Positions 27,950 to 35,950 of a stretch of 64,000 nt of DNA are shown here, in pieces. The first letter of the stretch is position 1; each line of letters starts with the position of its first letter. The position numbers were made by a program, and so were the translations under genes. The DNA comes from Ferrimicrobium sp. Its GTDB lineage: Bacteria; Actinomycetota; Acidimicrobiia; Acidimicrobiales; Acidimicrobiaceae. The DNA is taken from positions 1 to 64,000 of the forward strand of contig NZ_DAHVNP010000050.1 in assembly GCF_027319265.1 (NCBI RefSeq), read 5' to 3'. Under the pieces are notes generated by a model. The model saw only the letters and a program-made list of their open reading frames with translations. It was not told the origin of the DNA and did no database searches.

Positions 27950-29001
27950 AAGGGGACCTGCTCCCAGTATCGTTTGATCGCCTCAGTGATGTCGTCATCA
28001 CTACGTCGCAGCACCCGCAGACGGGCACTGCGCGAACGGGGATTATGGGTGAGCTCCTCCTCAGAGGGGACGATTGCGTGTCGGGTGAGGCGGGTGCCAA
28101 CTGGCCGAGCCCCACAGGTACAACCGACTCGCGGTGGACAGAGACAACCCCCTGTCTCAACAAGACGCGCAAAGCGCTTAACCAAACGGTCCTCACCCGA
28201 GTGATAGCTGATTACCTGCAGCACACCGCCGCAATCGAGTAGGGAAAATGCGGCCGGTAGGAAGTGGACAAGCTCCTCCTCCTCCTGGTTCGCACGGATG
28301 CGTAGCGCCTGAAAGACCTTGGTGGCTGGATGAAGACGACCACCTCGGAGCCGCGCCGGCGTTGCCGTCGCAATCACCTCGGCTAATTGACCGGTGGTGA
28401 CGGGCAGCTGACCCTTGAGCGCATCGGCGTATCGCCTCGCCAGGGATCCAACACCGTTCGCTCGTAACACAGCGACGAGATCCTTGGGTGCTACCGTGGT
28501 TAAATACTGTGCCACCGTCATCGAGCCGCCGTCTTGGTCCATCCGCATGTCGAGTGGTGCATCAAATCGAAAGGAAAACCCACGGTTTGGGTCATCGAGT
28601 TGCATCGACGACACTCCGAGGTCAGCCAAGACACCTGCAGCACGAGTGAGCGGCGCCGTCACGGCCGTTAGGTCGCCAAACCGTCCATGGACAAGTCGAA
28701 CGCGATCACCATAGGGTGCCAACCGCTCTCGCGAGCGAGCCAACGCTTGCCGATCACGGTCAACGCCGACCACATGGGTCCAGCTGAGATCATCAAGCAT
28801 TCGTTGTGTATGACCGCCGAGGCCAACGGTCGCGTCGACAATCGTGACAGAGGCACTCACACGCTCGCTAAATCCCTCAACGACACGGTCCACTAGCACT
28901 GGGGCGTGCACGAAGGGGTTCCCTCGCAGCTCCGTAGTTGCATCGCCGGCCTGGCCGGGTGACCCATCGAAGGGCTCCGCTGCCTTGGGTTCGCTACTCA
29001 C
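27937..29001 (-). CDS. rsmH: 16S rRNA (cytosine-1402-N4)-methyltransferase RsmH (MraW)
   Basis: The 354-residue SAM enzyme methylates N4 of C1402 in 16S rRNA. Family blocks are HAPVLVDRVVEGF, the SAM-binding DATVGLGGHT, LADLGVSSMQLDDPNRGFSF, HPATKVFQALRIRANQE and VISYHSGEDRLVKRF. A Cys-rich stretch (CLCPPRVGCTCG) near the C-terminus is typical of actinobacterial members. The GTG at 29001 overlaps the mraZ stop by eight bases; the open frame upstream to 29229 lies inside mraZ and is discarded. Confidence 0.95.
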   Translation of the reverse strand: MSSEPKAAEPFDGSPGQAGDATTELRGNPFVHAPVLVDRVVEGFSERVSASVTIVDATVGLGGHTQRMLDDLSWTHVVGVDRDRQALARSRERLAPYGDRVRLVHGRFGDLTAVTAPLTRAAGVLADLGVSSMQLDDPNRGFSFRFDAPLDMRMDQDGGSMTVAQYLTTVAPKDLVAVLRANGVGSLARRYADALKGQLPVTTGQLAEVIATATPARLRGGRLHPATKVFQALRIRANQEEEELVHFLPAAFSLLDCGGVLQVISYHSGEDRLVKRFARLVETGGCLCPPRVGCTCGARPVGTRLTRHAIVPSEEELTHNPRSRSARLRVLRRSDDDITEAIKRYWEQVPLWHG

Positions 29002-29419
29002 TGAGAGTGCTTCCTTGGTACTCGTTCCACCGGATCGGATCCCAGAGTTCAACGGTTCCAAATGCCCCATTGACCAGAACCTCGTGATCGAGGCCCGCGA
29101 GCGTCCGTAACGGTTGCGGCAGACCAATGCGGCCGAGGCGATCAATCTCAATATCAAAGGCTTGACGGCTCCAATCACGTAGCCGACGACGCTCAAGAGA
29201 CTCATCCCAACTCTGTGGTGGTACCGCATTCACGAAGCTATCAAAGTCTTCGACCGTCCAGATGACGATGCATGAGTCCCCGTATTGCGACGGTGTCGCA
29301 TAACATCGATCAGAGAAGCTAGTGCGGAAGCGAGCAGGCAATGTCAAACGACCCTTGAGATCAAGAGAGTGGGTGTAGCCACCGAAAAATTTCGCCTTTA
29401 CCTCACCTGTCTGCCACAC
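28994..29419 (-). CDS. mraZ: Transcriptional regulator MraZ
   Basis: The roughly 141-residue protein contains two AbrB-like DNA-binding repeats: FFGGYTHSLDLKGRLTLPARF at the start and FDIEIDRLGRIGLPQPLRTLA later, the latter followed by VLVNGAFGTVELWDP. MraZ forms rings that bind repeats in its own promoter and represses or tunes the dcw operon. The start is uncertain: GTG at 29419 behind GGAGAGG is favoured, with GTG 29440 and TTG 29446 as alternatives. It is the first gene of the canonical dcw run, and matching operator repeats lie immediately upstream. Confidence 0.93.
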   Translation of the reverse strand: MWQTGEVKAKFFGGYTHSLDLKGRLTLPARFRTSFSDRCYATPSQYGDSCIVIWTVEDFDSFVNAVPPQSWDESLERRRLRDWSRQAFDIEIDRLGRIGLPQPLRTLAGLDHEVLVNGAFGTVELWDPIRWNEYQGSTLSE

Positions 29420-29455
29420 CGAACGGACTGTCCTCTCCACTACCAACCAATGGGC

Positions 29456-29480
29456 CCCACTTTACCCCACAATTACCCAC
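29456..29480 (-). promoter_or_regulatory. Three MraZ boxes upstream of mraZ
   Basis: On the minus strand the motif GTGGG occurs three times with 5-bp spacers (TAATT, GTAAA), at 29476-29480, 29466-29470 and 29456-29460, giving an exact 10-bp period. This is the known MraZ operator design: TGGG-centred direct repeats one helical turn apart. A degenerate fourth unit (TCGGG) is at 29486-29490. A palindrome CGAAATTTCG overlaps that unit. A TTGACC hexamer further upstream may belong to the promoter. Confidence 0.85.
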
Positions 29481-29562
29481 TGGCACCCGAAATTTCGGCA
29501 TGAAAAGGTCAAAACATGACTATTTCTTACCCGAAACCGGTTATATACGTACTGATGTACGA

Positions 29563-30243
29563 CTACAGCGCAGTGATGGCCCGAACAACCTGATCTTGCA
29601 GGTTTTGCCGTGAAACGCTAACTAAAGGTGATAACCCAGCCACTCGAAGTGGTTGATCCAGCATTTGATCGGCTACAAGCAGATCGCGGAGCGTACTTTG
29701 GTGCTCCCACCACAACAGCGAGAGTTGGAAACACGCTTGCCCGCGGGAACGCCGTTGTGCCAATCCAAGCACCTTGGCACCCGCAACAGTGACCTCGCCA
29801 AAGCCGAGATCACCAAAGCAGATCAATCGGCCAAGATCGGTGCGTGGCTGGCGCTCCTCGACAACGTCTGCCCTGAGTCCAAGACCGCGAAGAACGCCAG
29901 CGACTGCAGCTCCTAACCAAAGAAAAGAGGCGCCAAGGTCCCAAGGCACGAGCGGGTCGTCGAGTCGGAGATACAGCATGAGCCAGATTTGGGATCCAGG
30001 TTCGACCAGGACCGCCCCACCACCACTGCCGCGTCGCACCACCGTGAGACCGTCCCGCCTGGCACGTTCGATATCAAAAGCATGCGAAGCGGTAGATGAA
30101 CCGAGGACCAACGCACGATCAATGGGCTCGCCAATCCGACAGAGTCGCTCCTCAGGGCCAAGGACCGGCCAGGCATCGTGGAGCCCCTCCGTGCTCAACG
30201 AGATCGCCTCCGTACGCCATCGAGCAGGCCGATCGGTCCTCAC
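29563..30243 (-). CDS. Lipoate-protein ligase A-like (BPL/LPL catalytic domain)
   Basis: The 226-residue protein has the biotin/lipoate ligase fold, recognised by VVRRGSGGGAVLVEPGSQIW (family RxSGGGxVxHD), FGDLGFGEVTVAGAKVLGLAQR (family NDxxxxGxKxxGxAQ) and the basic RRSRGQACFQLSL. It would attach lipoate, octanoate or a similar acid to a carrier protein Lys. The His of the GGGxVxHD motif is replaced, and the length is short, so it may be an octanoyltransferase-like or divergent member. The GTG start overlaps the DUF5522 stop by four bases. It lies 117 bp upstream of the MraZ boxes, outside the core dcw run. Confidence 0.75.
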   Translation of the reverse strand: MRTDRPARWRTEAISLSTEGLHDAWPVLGPEERLCRIGEPIDRALVLGSSTASHAFDIERARRDGLTVVRRGSGGGAVLVEPGSQIWLMLYLRLDDPLVPWDLGASFLWLGAAVAGVLRGLGLRADVVEERQPRTDLGRLICFGDLGFGEVTVAGAKVLGLAQRRSRGQACFQLSLLWWEHQSTLRDLLVADQMLDQPLRVAGLSPLVSVSRQNLQDQVVRAITAL

Positions 30244-30515
30244 TCGTCCACGATTCCAGGGATCACCAATCGGCGACCGCCGGTATAGGGACAGTGTCGA
30301 CAGCCAAGACTGCAGCAGATTCCTTGATCCAATAGGGTGGTAGAGCAGAGGACGGTAGCACCGGTTGCTGGATCACGATAGGATTCGAGACCATCGTCGA
30401 CGGCGTCTCGATGCAGGGCGAGCCTGAGAAGCGCCAGCGGATCATCATAGTTGAAGCGACGTTCAGAGGGAAAATAACGTCTCCTTTGCTCCCACTCATC
30501 TCGGGATCCTTCCAT
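30240..30515 (-). CDS. DUF5522-like small Cys-rich protein
   Basis: The 91-residue protein carries a C-terminal Cys cluster, GICCSLGCRHCPY, close to the CCxSGCRHCPYG signature of DUF5522. A middle region (DPATGATVLCSTTLLDQG) fits the family pattern of a short fact-like beta unit before the Cys cluster. The Cys and His residues suggest metal or Fe-S binding, but no function is established. It overlaps the lipoate-ligase-like gene (GTGA), so the pair is co-translated; a role in lipoate or sulfur chemistry is conceivable but unproven. No strong ribosome site precedes the ATG. Confidence 0.65.
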   Translation of the reverse strand: MEGSRDEWEQRRRYFPSERRFNYDDPLALLRLALHRDAVDDGLESYRDPATGATVLCSTTLLDQGICCSLGCRHCPYTGGRRLVIPGIVDE

Positions 30516-30694
30516 AGCTGCAGAACTTTCTACCTACCGTCACTTTTGATACCAACCCACCGTCGCGAAGGCGAGCGACCACGACCCCCACCGACTCATA
30601 AACGCTATGGGAACTGAAGTTGCCCATGAGCGCCACGCATCGCCCTCCGACTACGGTAGTCTAGTCCCAGGGACCAGAGCAGGCAAGGAGAAGT

Positions 30695-30955
30695 GTGGAG
30701 GCCTACGTCTTAATCCAGACAGAGATCGGAGCGGTTGGGAAAGTACTGCCAGCCATACGGTCATTGCCCTTGGTCACCCGCGCTGATGATGTCACCGGGC
30801 CGTACGACATCATCGCGTTGCTGCAGGCAGAGACGCTCCCAGAGATCGGTAGCGAGGTTGTCGAGGGCATTCAGGTCATTGAAGGAGTAACGCGTACCCT
30901 CACTTGCCCCGTCGGCCATCTGCAGCTTGAGATGCTCCTTCCTCGCCCCTCTTAG
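30695..30955 (+). CDS. Stand-alone Lrp/AsnC effector-binding (RAM) domain protein
   Basis: The 86-residue product is one RAM/ACT-like domain: EAYVLIQTEIGAVGKVLPAI, then GPYDIIALLQAETLPEIG and a terminal TLTCPVGH. It lacks the DNA-binding helix-turn-helix of full Lrp regulators. Such proteins oligomerise and bind small ligands, often amino acids, and are common in actinobacteria. The GTG start follows AAGGAGAA. It is divergent from the DUF5522 gene across 179 bp and has no operon partner. Confidence 0.85.
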   Translation: MEAYVLIQTEIGAVGKVLPAIRSLPLVTRADDVTGPYDIIALLQAETLPEIGSEVVEGIQVIEGVTRTLTCPVGHLQLEMLLPRPS

Positions 30956-31134
30956 GTTCCGTTGCGCTGGTCCGGCAGCTCCGCATAGTGTCGTCCTGGC
31001 GCGCGTTGCCCCTGACCAACCGCCGAGCGCGAACTTGCCGCCGCAACCTCATTGGAACGGATGGAGCCATCGTCGACCTCGACATGTTGGTTGCTCATCA
31101 CCATGACCACACCGAGTCGCAGGGACAACGCTCG

Positions 31135-31752
31135 CTACAGCGTGGCAATCGCCGTCTTGGTCAATCGCTTCGGAACAGCGGCTTGTCCATAGACCGGGTT
31201 CTCTAAATAAAGCGTTTGAGGTGTGGCAATAACGGTCGCCATCGCTACGTTCTTGGTGGCCGCCAAGACGACGGCAGCCAATACACCTGGCGGAGCATAG
31301 CGACCGATGACAAGACGAGTGAAGCCACTGGTCATCTGACACGACGCCGCAACAATCGCAGTCGCCCCTTGACTAGTCTCCAAAAATCCAACCCTAATGT
31401 GTTCCACGTCACCAGTCCAGGCCTCCACCGTGTTACACAGATGCCGTGCAGCCGGCTTGATCCACGATCCCGTACCGAAATGAACGACTGCGGTACGACC
31501 ATTTGGACCAAAGTCGATGATCGGTGCAGTACCAAACTGCAGTTCACTCGACCGGAGGACGACCTCCTTGGCGCCAAGAGCTTGCGCCTGCGAGAACTGA
31601 TGGAGCTCAAGTGGAATCGACACAATGAGAACCGCCCCGAAGGCGAGCATCCCCCACTTCACCCATCTGCCTCGGTGGGCCTGACGCCTCTCGAAGCGTT
31701 CTTCACCAGAACGCCTCCGACGTGGAACCGGCTGATCCGTAGCCAATGACAC
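31135..31752 (-). CDS. Membrane-anchored protein of unknown function
   Basis: The protein (203-205 residues) has a very basic cytoplasmic start (RRRRSGEERFERRQAHRGR), one membrane helix (about 32-52) and an extracytoplasmic domain with a single Cys pair (C105, C137). I do not recognise the family. The start could be TTG at 31746 with AAGGAG five bases upstream, or GTG at 31752. A plus-strand frame covers the same DNA but lacks protein-like features, so this strand is preferred. It is divergent from the GNAT gene. Confidence 0.5.
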   Translation of the reverse strand: MSLATDQPVPRRRRSGEERFERRQAHRGRWVKWGMLAFGAVLIVSIPLELHQFSQAQALGAKEVVLRSSELQFGTAPIIDFGPNGRTAVVHFGTGSWIKPAARHLCNTVEAWTGDVEHIRVGFLETSQGATAIVAASCQMTSGFTRLVIGRYAPPGVLAAVVLAATKNVAMATVIATPQTLYLENPVYGQAAVPKRLTKTAIATL

Positions 31753-31928
31753 TCCTTGATTCGCATAGAGAATCCCAATGGGACATGAGCCCGTCCACCC
31801 ACCTTAGTCGACCTCGCCGAGCATCGCTTGGATCGGTCCTCAGCCCACCACCGGCTCACGTCTGTTGCTTGTTTCACCGCTCTGGCGTCGAGAGCTGGAA
31901 TGTAAGATCCAATCGTGTTGGCCCTAGA

Positions 31929-32825
31929 ATGGCAAGCGTGGCGCAAGATTTTCCCGTGGAACCAGCCAGCCTTCACCACATCGGTTGGGATCTCCTCGAC
32001 CAGCACCTTACCAAACTCCTCGGGGCGTGGCCCCCCAGTGAAGATTTCCAGATTGTGCCAACACTTCGTCGCCGAGAACCGATGTGGGATGGTTCAATAA
32101 GAACGCTGCTGGGCATCTTCTCCCCCACCGCCGGGACTCTCATCTCCATGGAGCCCCTCATCCATACCGCCCCCATCGTCGACAACCCGGCACCAGGCGA
32201 CCGAGATCAGTGGCGACCTCGCAATCGTCGTCAACCAACCCAAGACGGTTCGCCGAACGAAGCATTCTCTCCCAACACCGAACACCTACAATCGCAGTTC
32301 GATGGGGGACACCAAGCAAGCCCCTCCGATGTCATAGGTCATCTTGCGGATCATCTCGCAATCGAAGAGGATCATTGCTTCATGGCCTACTTTCGTTTTG
32401 CATTCCATGCACCAAACCTGGGAAGACCTGGCGTTTGGGTGCCGGCAGACAGCAGTCAAATCCCTGAGTGGCTACACCCCTTTGGGGGCAAGGTGTTGGT
32501 GGCATACGGTCAAGACGGTCGTGTCGTGGCAGGAGTTGGGCTCAAGCACCATGATCGCTTTGCCCGAGAACTCGCTGTCGTGACCGAACCAGAGGCGCGA
32601 GGTCGTGGCCTGGCCAAAGCGTTGGTTGCTCAGGCGGCAGAATGCGTGTTAGAGGGCGGAATGCTTCCTACCTACCTTCACGCCCCAAGTAACCTCGCAT
32701 CCGCACGAGTCGCCGAAGCCAGCGGATTCATCGACCGTGGCTGGCGGATGGTAGGACTCACGCAGGCAGGCGAGGCACAACTGCGCGCACGATCGCTCGG
32801 CGGTGCACACGATTGGGGCTACTGA
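31929..32825 (+). CDS. GNAT-family N-acetyltransferase
   Basis: The 298-residue protein has an N-terminal domain of about 150 residues without recognisable motif and a C-terminal GNAT fold (about 175-290). The acetyl-CoA-binding motif is VVTEPEARGRGLAKALVAQA, followed by LHAPSNLASARVAEASGFIDRG, which is typical of the family. It would transfer an acetyl group to an amine; the substrate is unknown. The ATG at 31929 is chosen because the upstream frame is low in protein character; a longer start at 31746 is possible. Confidence 0.7.
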   Translation: MASVAQDFPVEPASLHHIGWDLLDQHLTKLLGAWPPSEDFQIVPTLRRREPMWDGSIRTLLGIFSPTAGTLISMEPLIHTAPIVDNPAPGDRDQWRPRNRRQPTQDGSPNEAFSPNTEHLQSQFDGGHQASPSDVIGHLADHLAIEEDHCFMAYFRFAFHAPNLGRPGVWVPADSSQIPEWLHPFGGKVLVAYGQDGRVVAGVGLKHHDRFARELAVVTEPEARGRGLAKALVAQAAECVLEGGMLPTYLHAPSNLASARVAEASGFIDRGWRMVGLTQAGEAQLRARSLGGAHDWGY

Positions 32826-32873
32826 CCTGCGGTTTTTTGAACAGTTGAGCGAGACAAGATCGCTCTCCTCGAA

Positions 32874-32912
32874 CTAGCATCGTCTACATCATTGCGCTAG
32901 CATCGTCTACAT
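32874..32912. repeat. 16-bp direct repeat, 23-bp period, at an SDR gene start
   Basis: CTAGCATCGTCTACAT occurs at 32874-32889 and again at 32897-32912. The second copy includes the first two bases of the ATG of the following gene. It looks like a recent short tandem duplication, or a pair of operator half-sites spaced about two helical turns apart. Confidence 0.7.
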
Positions 32913-33702
32913 GGAGACACTACGAGGACGAACAGCGATGGTCACCGGTGCATCGAGTGGCATCGGAGCCGCGATGGCTAAAGCCTTGCTCGAGCAGGGA
33001 GCCCGTGTCGCCGTCTGTGCCCGTGGCGGGACCCGGCTCACTACGACCGTTCGACACTTCGCCTCCTCAGGCTTTGACGTCTTGCCGATCGAGATGGATG
33101 TGCGCGATGTCGATGCAGTCGCCGGAGCGGTCGCGAAGGTCTACGAGCACTTCGGCGAACTCGATGTCCTCGTCAACAACGCAGGCATCGGGATGCGGAC
33201 CGTCAACCCCCGCTTCTTCGAAGCGCCACTGCCATTCTGGGAAGTGCCAGTGGAGGGTTTTCGTGCAGTGATCGCTACGAACCTCACCGGGTACTTCCTC
33301 GTCGCCCGCGCTGTTGCTCCGAAAATGGTGGCCCGTGGCTCCGGCAAGATCATCATGATCTCCATGAACCGTGAGACAATGGTGCGCCAGGGCTTTGTGC
33401 CCTACGGTCCTTCCCGTGCCGGGTCTGAAGCACTTGCCGAGATCATGGCCAAGGACCTCGATGGTACCGGAGTCACCGTGAACACGCTCTTACCCGGAGG
33501 CGTCACCGTAACGGGCATGATTCCGGAGGATTCGCCCGAGGAGCTTCGCAACCAGGCGCTTCCACCTGAGATTATGGGCCCACCGATCGTCTTTCTTGCC
33601 TCCGATTCGTCCCATGGCATCAACGGAGAGCGCGTCGTTGCCATTGACTTCGACTCATGGAGAACCGCGAGGCAGGTCGCCAAAGGTCGGCCCGCACCAT
33701 AA
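32911..33702 (+). CDS. Short-chain dehydrogenase/reductase, atypical YxxxR
   Basis: The 263-residue protein is a classical SDR: cofactor motif TGASSGIG (12-19), NNAG (89-92), structural N124, the catalytic Ser in MISMN (S151) and YGPSR (165-169). The last motif has Arg where the catalytic Lys of YxxxK normally is, which should weaken or alter catalysis. The substrate cannot be inferred. It is a single gene with a direct repeat at its start and no close plus-strand partner. Confidence 0.85.
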   Translation: METLRGRTAMVTGASSGIGAAMAKALLEQGARVAVCARGGTRLTTTVRHFASSGFDVLPIEMDVRDVDAVAGAVAKVYEHFGELDVLVNNAGIGMRTVNPRFFEAPLPFWEVPVEGFRAVIATNLTGYFLVARAVAPKMVARGSGKIIMISMNRETMVRQGFVPYGPSRAGSEALAEIMAKDLDGTGVTVNTLLPGGVTVTGMIPEDSPEELRNQALPPEIMGPPIVFLASDSSHGINGERVVAIDFDSWRTARQVAKGRPAP

Positions 33703-33860
33703 ATCGCGAAACAGAGGACTCCCTGCCGATCATCGCTCCCCTTCTTACCGGACGACACTCAGCGTCCGCTGAGGTACTAAGGCGCGTCGACCAACGACAT
33801 CGTATAGGGTAAACGTTTGGTTGCCAATCGCTAAACTTCCGTCATCATAACGGCAGCAAC

Positions 33861-34514
33861 GTGTTGTTGGGAGGCAAAATACCTGAGATCGTAAGGCTCA
33901 ACCGCCAGCTCTACCTCGATGTAAACCACTTTGCTATCGCTACCCCATGGGCACATGGATTCATGGCCGGATACGCTCACCTGATCGGTATTGGTCTCCT
34001 CGCGCTCCTGCTTCTCGTAGCTTGGTGGCGTGCACGCTCACGTCCTAATCCAGAACGAAGTGTAGCGAGGGTGTTGTGGGCGGCAGGCGGCACCATCATC
34101 GCCGAAGGGATCTCGCACGACGTTTTGAAACCATTGATTGCCGAGCGGCGCCCCTACCTTACTCTCGCCCATGTCGAGGTGCTCCTTACCCGCACGAATG
34201 GTTTCAGTTTTCCAAGTGGACACGCAACGATTGCTGGTGCAGTCATTGTGGGACTCTGGCTCAGCCGGGATCGGCTCATGACGTTGCTGGCGATCCTTGT
34301 TGGGGTATTCCTGGCCTTTGGCAGGGTCTATGTGGGGATGCACTACCCTGGCGATGTCGTGGCCGGACTCATCTTTGGAGGTCTTCTTGTCTGGGTTTTG
34401 TCGCCGCTCGGCGTGTGGTTGCTGACCAAGATTACCAGAGTGATTCATAAATCCTCCATGACGAGCTGGCTCGTCGCGAGTTCCACCGGTGCCCATGTGC
34501 ATGCGTCATCGTAA
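33861..34514 (+). CDS. PAP2-family membrane phosphatase
   Basis: The 217-residue protein has about five membrane helices and the three acid-phosphatase motifs: KxxxxxxRP (K90-P98), PSGH (118-121) and R155-H161-D165 (FGRVYVGMHYPGD). Members remove phosphate from lipid phosphates, including undecaprenyl diphosphate or phosphatidic acid. A role in recycling the wall carrier lipid is possible. The GTG start lacks a clear ribosome site. The C-terminal 23 codons overlap a small minus-strand frame. Confidence 0.85.
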   Translation: MLLGGKIPEIVRLNRQLYLDVNHFAIATPWAHGFMAGYAHLIGIGLLALLLLVAWWRARSRPNPERSVARVLWAAGGTIIAEGISHDVLKPLIAERRPYLTLAHVEVLLTRTNGFSFPSGHATIAGAVIVGLWLSRDRLMTLLAILVGVFLAFGRVYVGMHYPGDVVAGLIFGGLLVWVLSPLGVWLLTKITRVIHKSSMTSWLVASSTGAHVHASS

Positions 34515-34651
34515 ATCTCGATCGTTACGTAGGGCCACAGGCGCGCCGATACCCTACGATTGACCGTTAGCACCCAGTCGTTCGTGTCCAATCGGACCTG
34601 CGCAACCACGGTTGAGTAGGCGCAGTTGAACACTCGCAGTTGAGCGCTCAT
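34445..34651 (-). CDS. Small hypothetical protein (68 aa)
   Basis: A 68-codon frame begins at ATG 34651 with a good AGGAAGGA ribosome site seven to eight bases upstream, which is the main support. The sequence (MSAQLRVFNCAYSTVVAQVR and so on) has no signal peptide or membrane segment and resembles a small beta-rich protein; I do not recognise it. Its 3' end overlaps the PAP2 gene by 70 bases in convergent orientation, which lowers confidence. Confidence 0.4.
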   Translation of the reverse strand: MSAQLRVFNCAYSTVVAQVRLDTNDWVLTVNRRVSARLWPYVTIEIYDDACTWAPVELATSQLVMEDL

Positions 34652-34841
34652 ATCGCTATCCTTCCTCTTCGCAAGTACCGGACCACCCCCGGCCTCCACA
34701 GCAAAACTCGCCGATCGAAACCATCAGGTTCTCATCAGAGGTAGTGCCAGCTGTCGAGCTCTAAGCACATCTCGCACGCATTTGTATCCTTTTTCGTGGC
34801 TCATCCGTCTATAGAGCAAGAACTTCAAAAAGGAGAACATC

Positions 34842-35066
34842 ATGAAAAAGACCGTTGGAACCACAGACCGAATCATTCGAATCGTAATCGCAGCCGCCGC
34901 TATCGTCCTTGCTTTCATTGTTGGGGCCAGTAGCGCCTGGGGGATCGTCCTCTTTATCGTGGCAGCTGTAATGGTGGTCACGGGGTCGACGTCCTATTGC
35001 CCGCTTTATAGCATGGCTAAGATCAGCACCCGCGATGACGGCAAGAAGCACCACATCGGTCGATAG
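34842..35066 (+). CDS. DUF2892 (YgaP transmembrane-like) protein
   Basis: The 74-residue protein has two membrane helices (about 10-28 and 31-49) followed by TGSTSYCPLYSMAKIST, the conserved CPLY region of the DUF2892 family. In E. coli YgaP this unit is fused to a rhodanese domain; here a separate rhodanese gene lies 1.4 kb downstream. The ATG has an AAAGGAGA site. The Cys in CPLY is conserved and may take part in sulfur relay, but this is unproven. Confidence 0.85.
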   Translation: MKKTVGTTDRIIRIVIAAAAIVLAFIVGASSAWGIVLFIVAAVMVVTGSTSYCPLYSMAKISTRDDGKKHHIGR

Positions 35067-35134
35067 GCACTATGTCCCGGGGCCGCTAGAGCGGAATGCA
35101 CAGGAGTGTGTTGATCGGGCGTAGTCTTTGCTAG

Positions 35135-35950
35135 ATGGTTACACACGATGATCAGAAGGCTCCCGAACCAGATTTTGGGAGCCTTCTCTCACTGGAGATC
35201 CAAGGTCTCTATCGTTATGCGTACTCGCTAATCGGTCGACCCGCAGAGGCCGAGGATGTCGTCGGCGAGACGCTGCTTCGAGCCCTGGAACGTCAAACCC
35301 AGTTCCACAACCAAACACCACTGCGGAGCTGGCTTCACCAGATTCTGAGGAATATCGCGATCGATCGCAGCCGGCACCAATCACACGAAAGCTTGGTTGA
35401 AGAGGTGGAGTCGACCTGGAGTGACGAGCGTTATCGAGTGGACGCCGAGATGATCCTAGAACGACTGGAGCTGAGAGGCGAACTACAGGAGGCTCTCTTT
35501 CATCTGCCTGTCAAATACCGAGAGGTTGTCGTACTTCACGATGCGGAGGGCTGGTCCACACCCGAAATCGCAACCATGCTAGAGGTTGCACTACCCGCCA
35601 TCAAACAACGACTCAGGCGCGGTCGCATGATGCTCGTGACAAGTCTCGCCAAAGGAGCAGAACGAAAAGTGGCAAATCGAAATGTGGTAATGCGTTGTGC
35701 GGATGCGCGTTACCAAGTATCTGATTACATCGACGGTGATCTCCCGGCAGAACAGGCCTCTCTCCTTGAGGCACACCTCGCCTCCTGTGCTACCTGTCCA
35801 AGCCTGTACACGTCGTTGGTCGGCGTCACCGCATCACTTGGATCCTTGCGCGATCCCAACACCGTCGTCCCATCCGATCTCGCCCAACGGATCACGATGA
35901 AGTTAGCCACCAAAGCTCGCGCTCCTGGCAAACCAGCAGCCCCTTCGTAG
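35135..35950 (+). CDS. ECF sigma factor fused to a zinc anti-sigma (zf-HC2) domain
   Basis: The 271-residue protein starts with sigma region 2 (about 20-85, YRYAYSLIGRPAEAEDVVGETLLRAL), then sigma region 4 (about 112-172, LPVKYREVVVLHDAEGWSTPEIATML). A zinc-binding anti-sigma-like domain (about 186-240) follows, with C188, H214, C218 and C221 as a Hx3Cx2C site. Zf-HC2 domains normally sit on separate anti-sigma factors and often respond to thiol oxidation. In cis they could make a self-regulated sigma. No separate anti-sigma gene follows. The C-terminus (240-271) has no membrane helix. Confidence 0.88.
   Translation: MVTHDDQKAPEPDFGSLLSLEIQGLYRYAYSLIGRPAEAEDVVGETLLRALERQTQFHNQTPLRSWLHQILRNIAIDRSRHQSHESLVEEVESTWSDERYRVDAEMILERLELRGELQEALFHLPVKYREVVVLHDAEGWSTPEIATMLEVALPAIKQRLRRGRMMLVTSLAKGAERKVANRNVVMRCADARYQVSDYIDGDLPAEQASLLEAHLASCATCPSLYTSLVGVTASLGSLRDPNTVVPSDLAQRITMKLATKARAPGKPAAPS

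Noticed and set aside
31216-31749. 177-codon plus frame opposite the membrane-anchored protein
   Set aside because: The minus-strand frame has a membrane helix and an AAGGAG site; the plus frame has neither.
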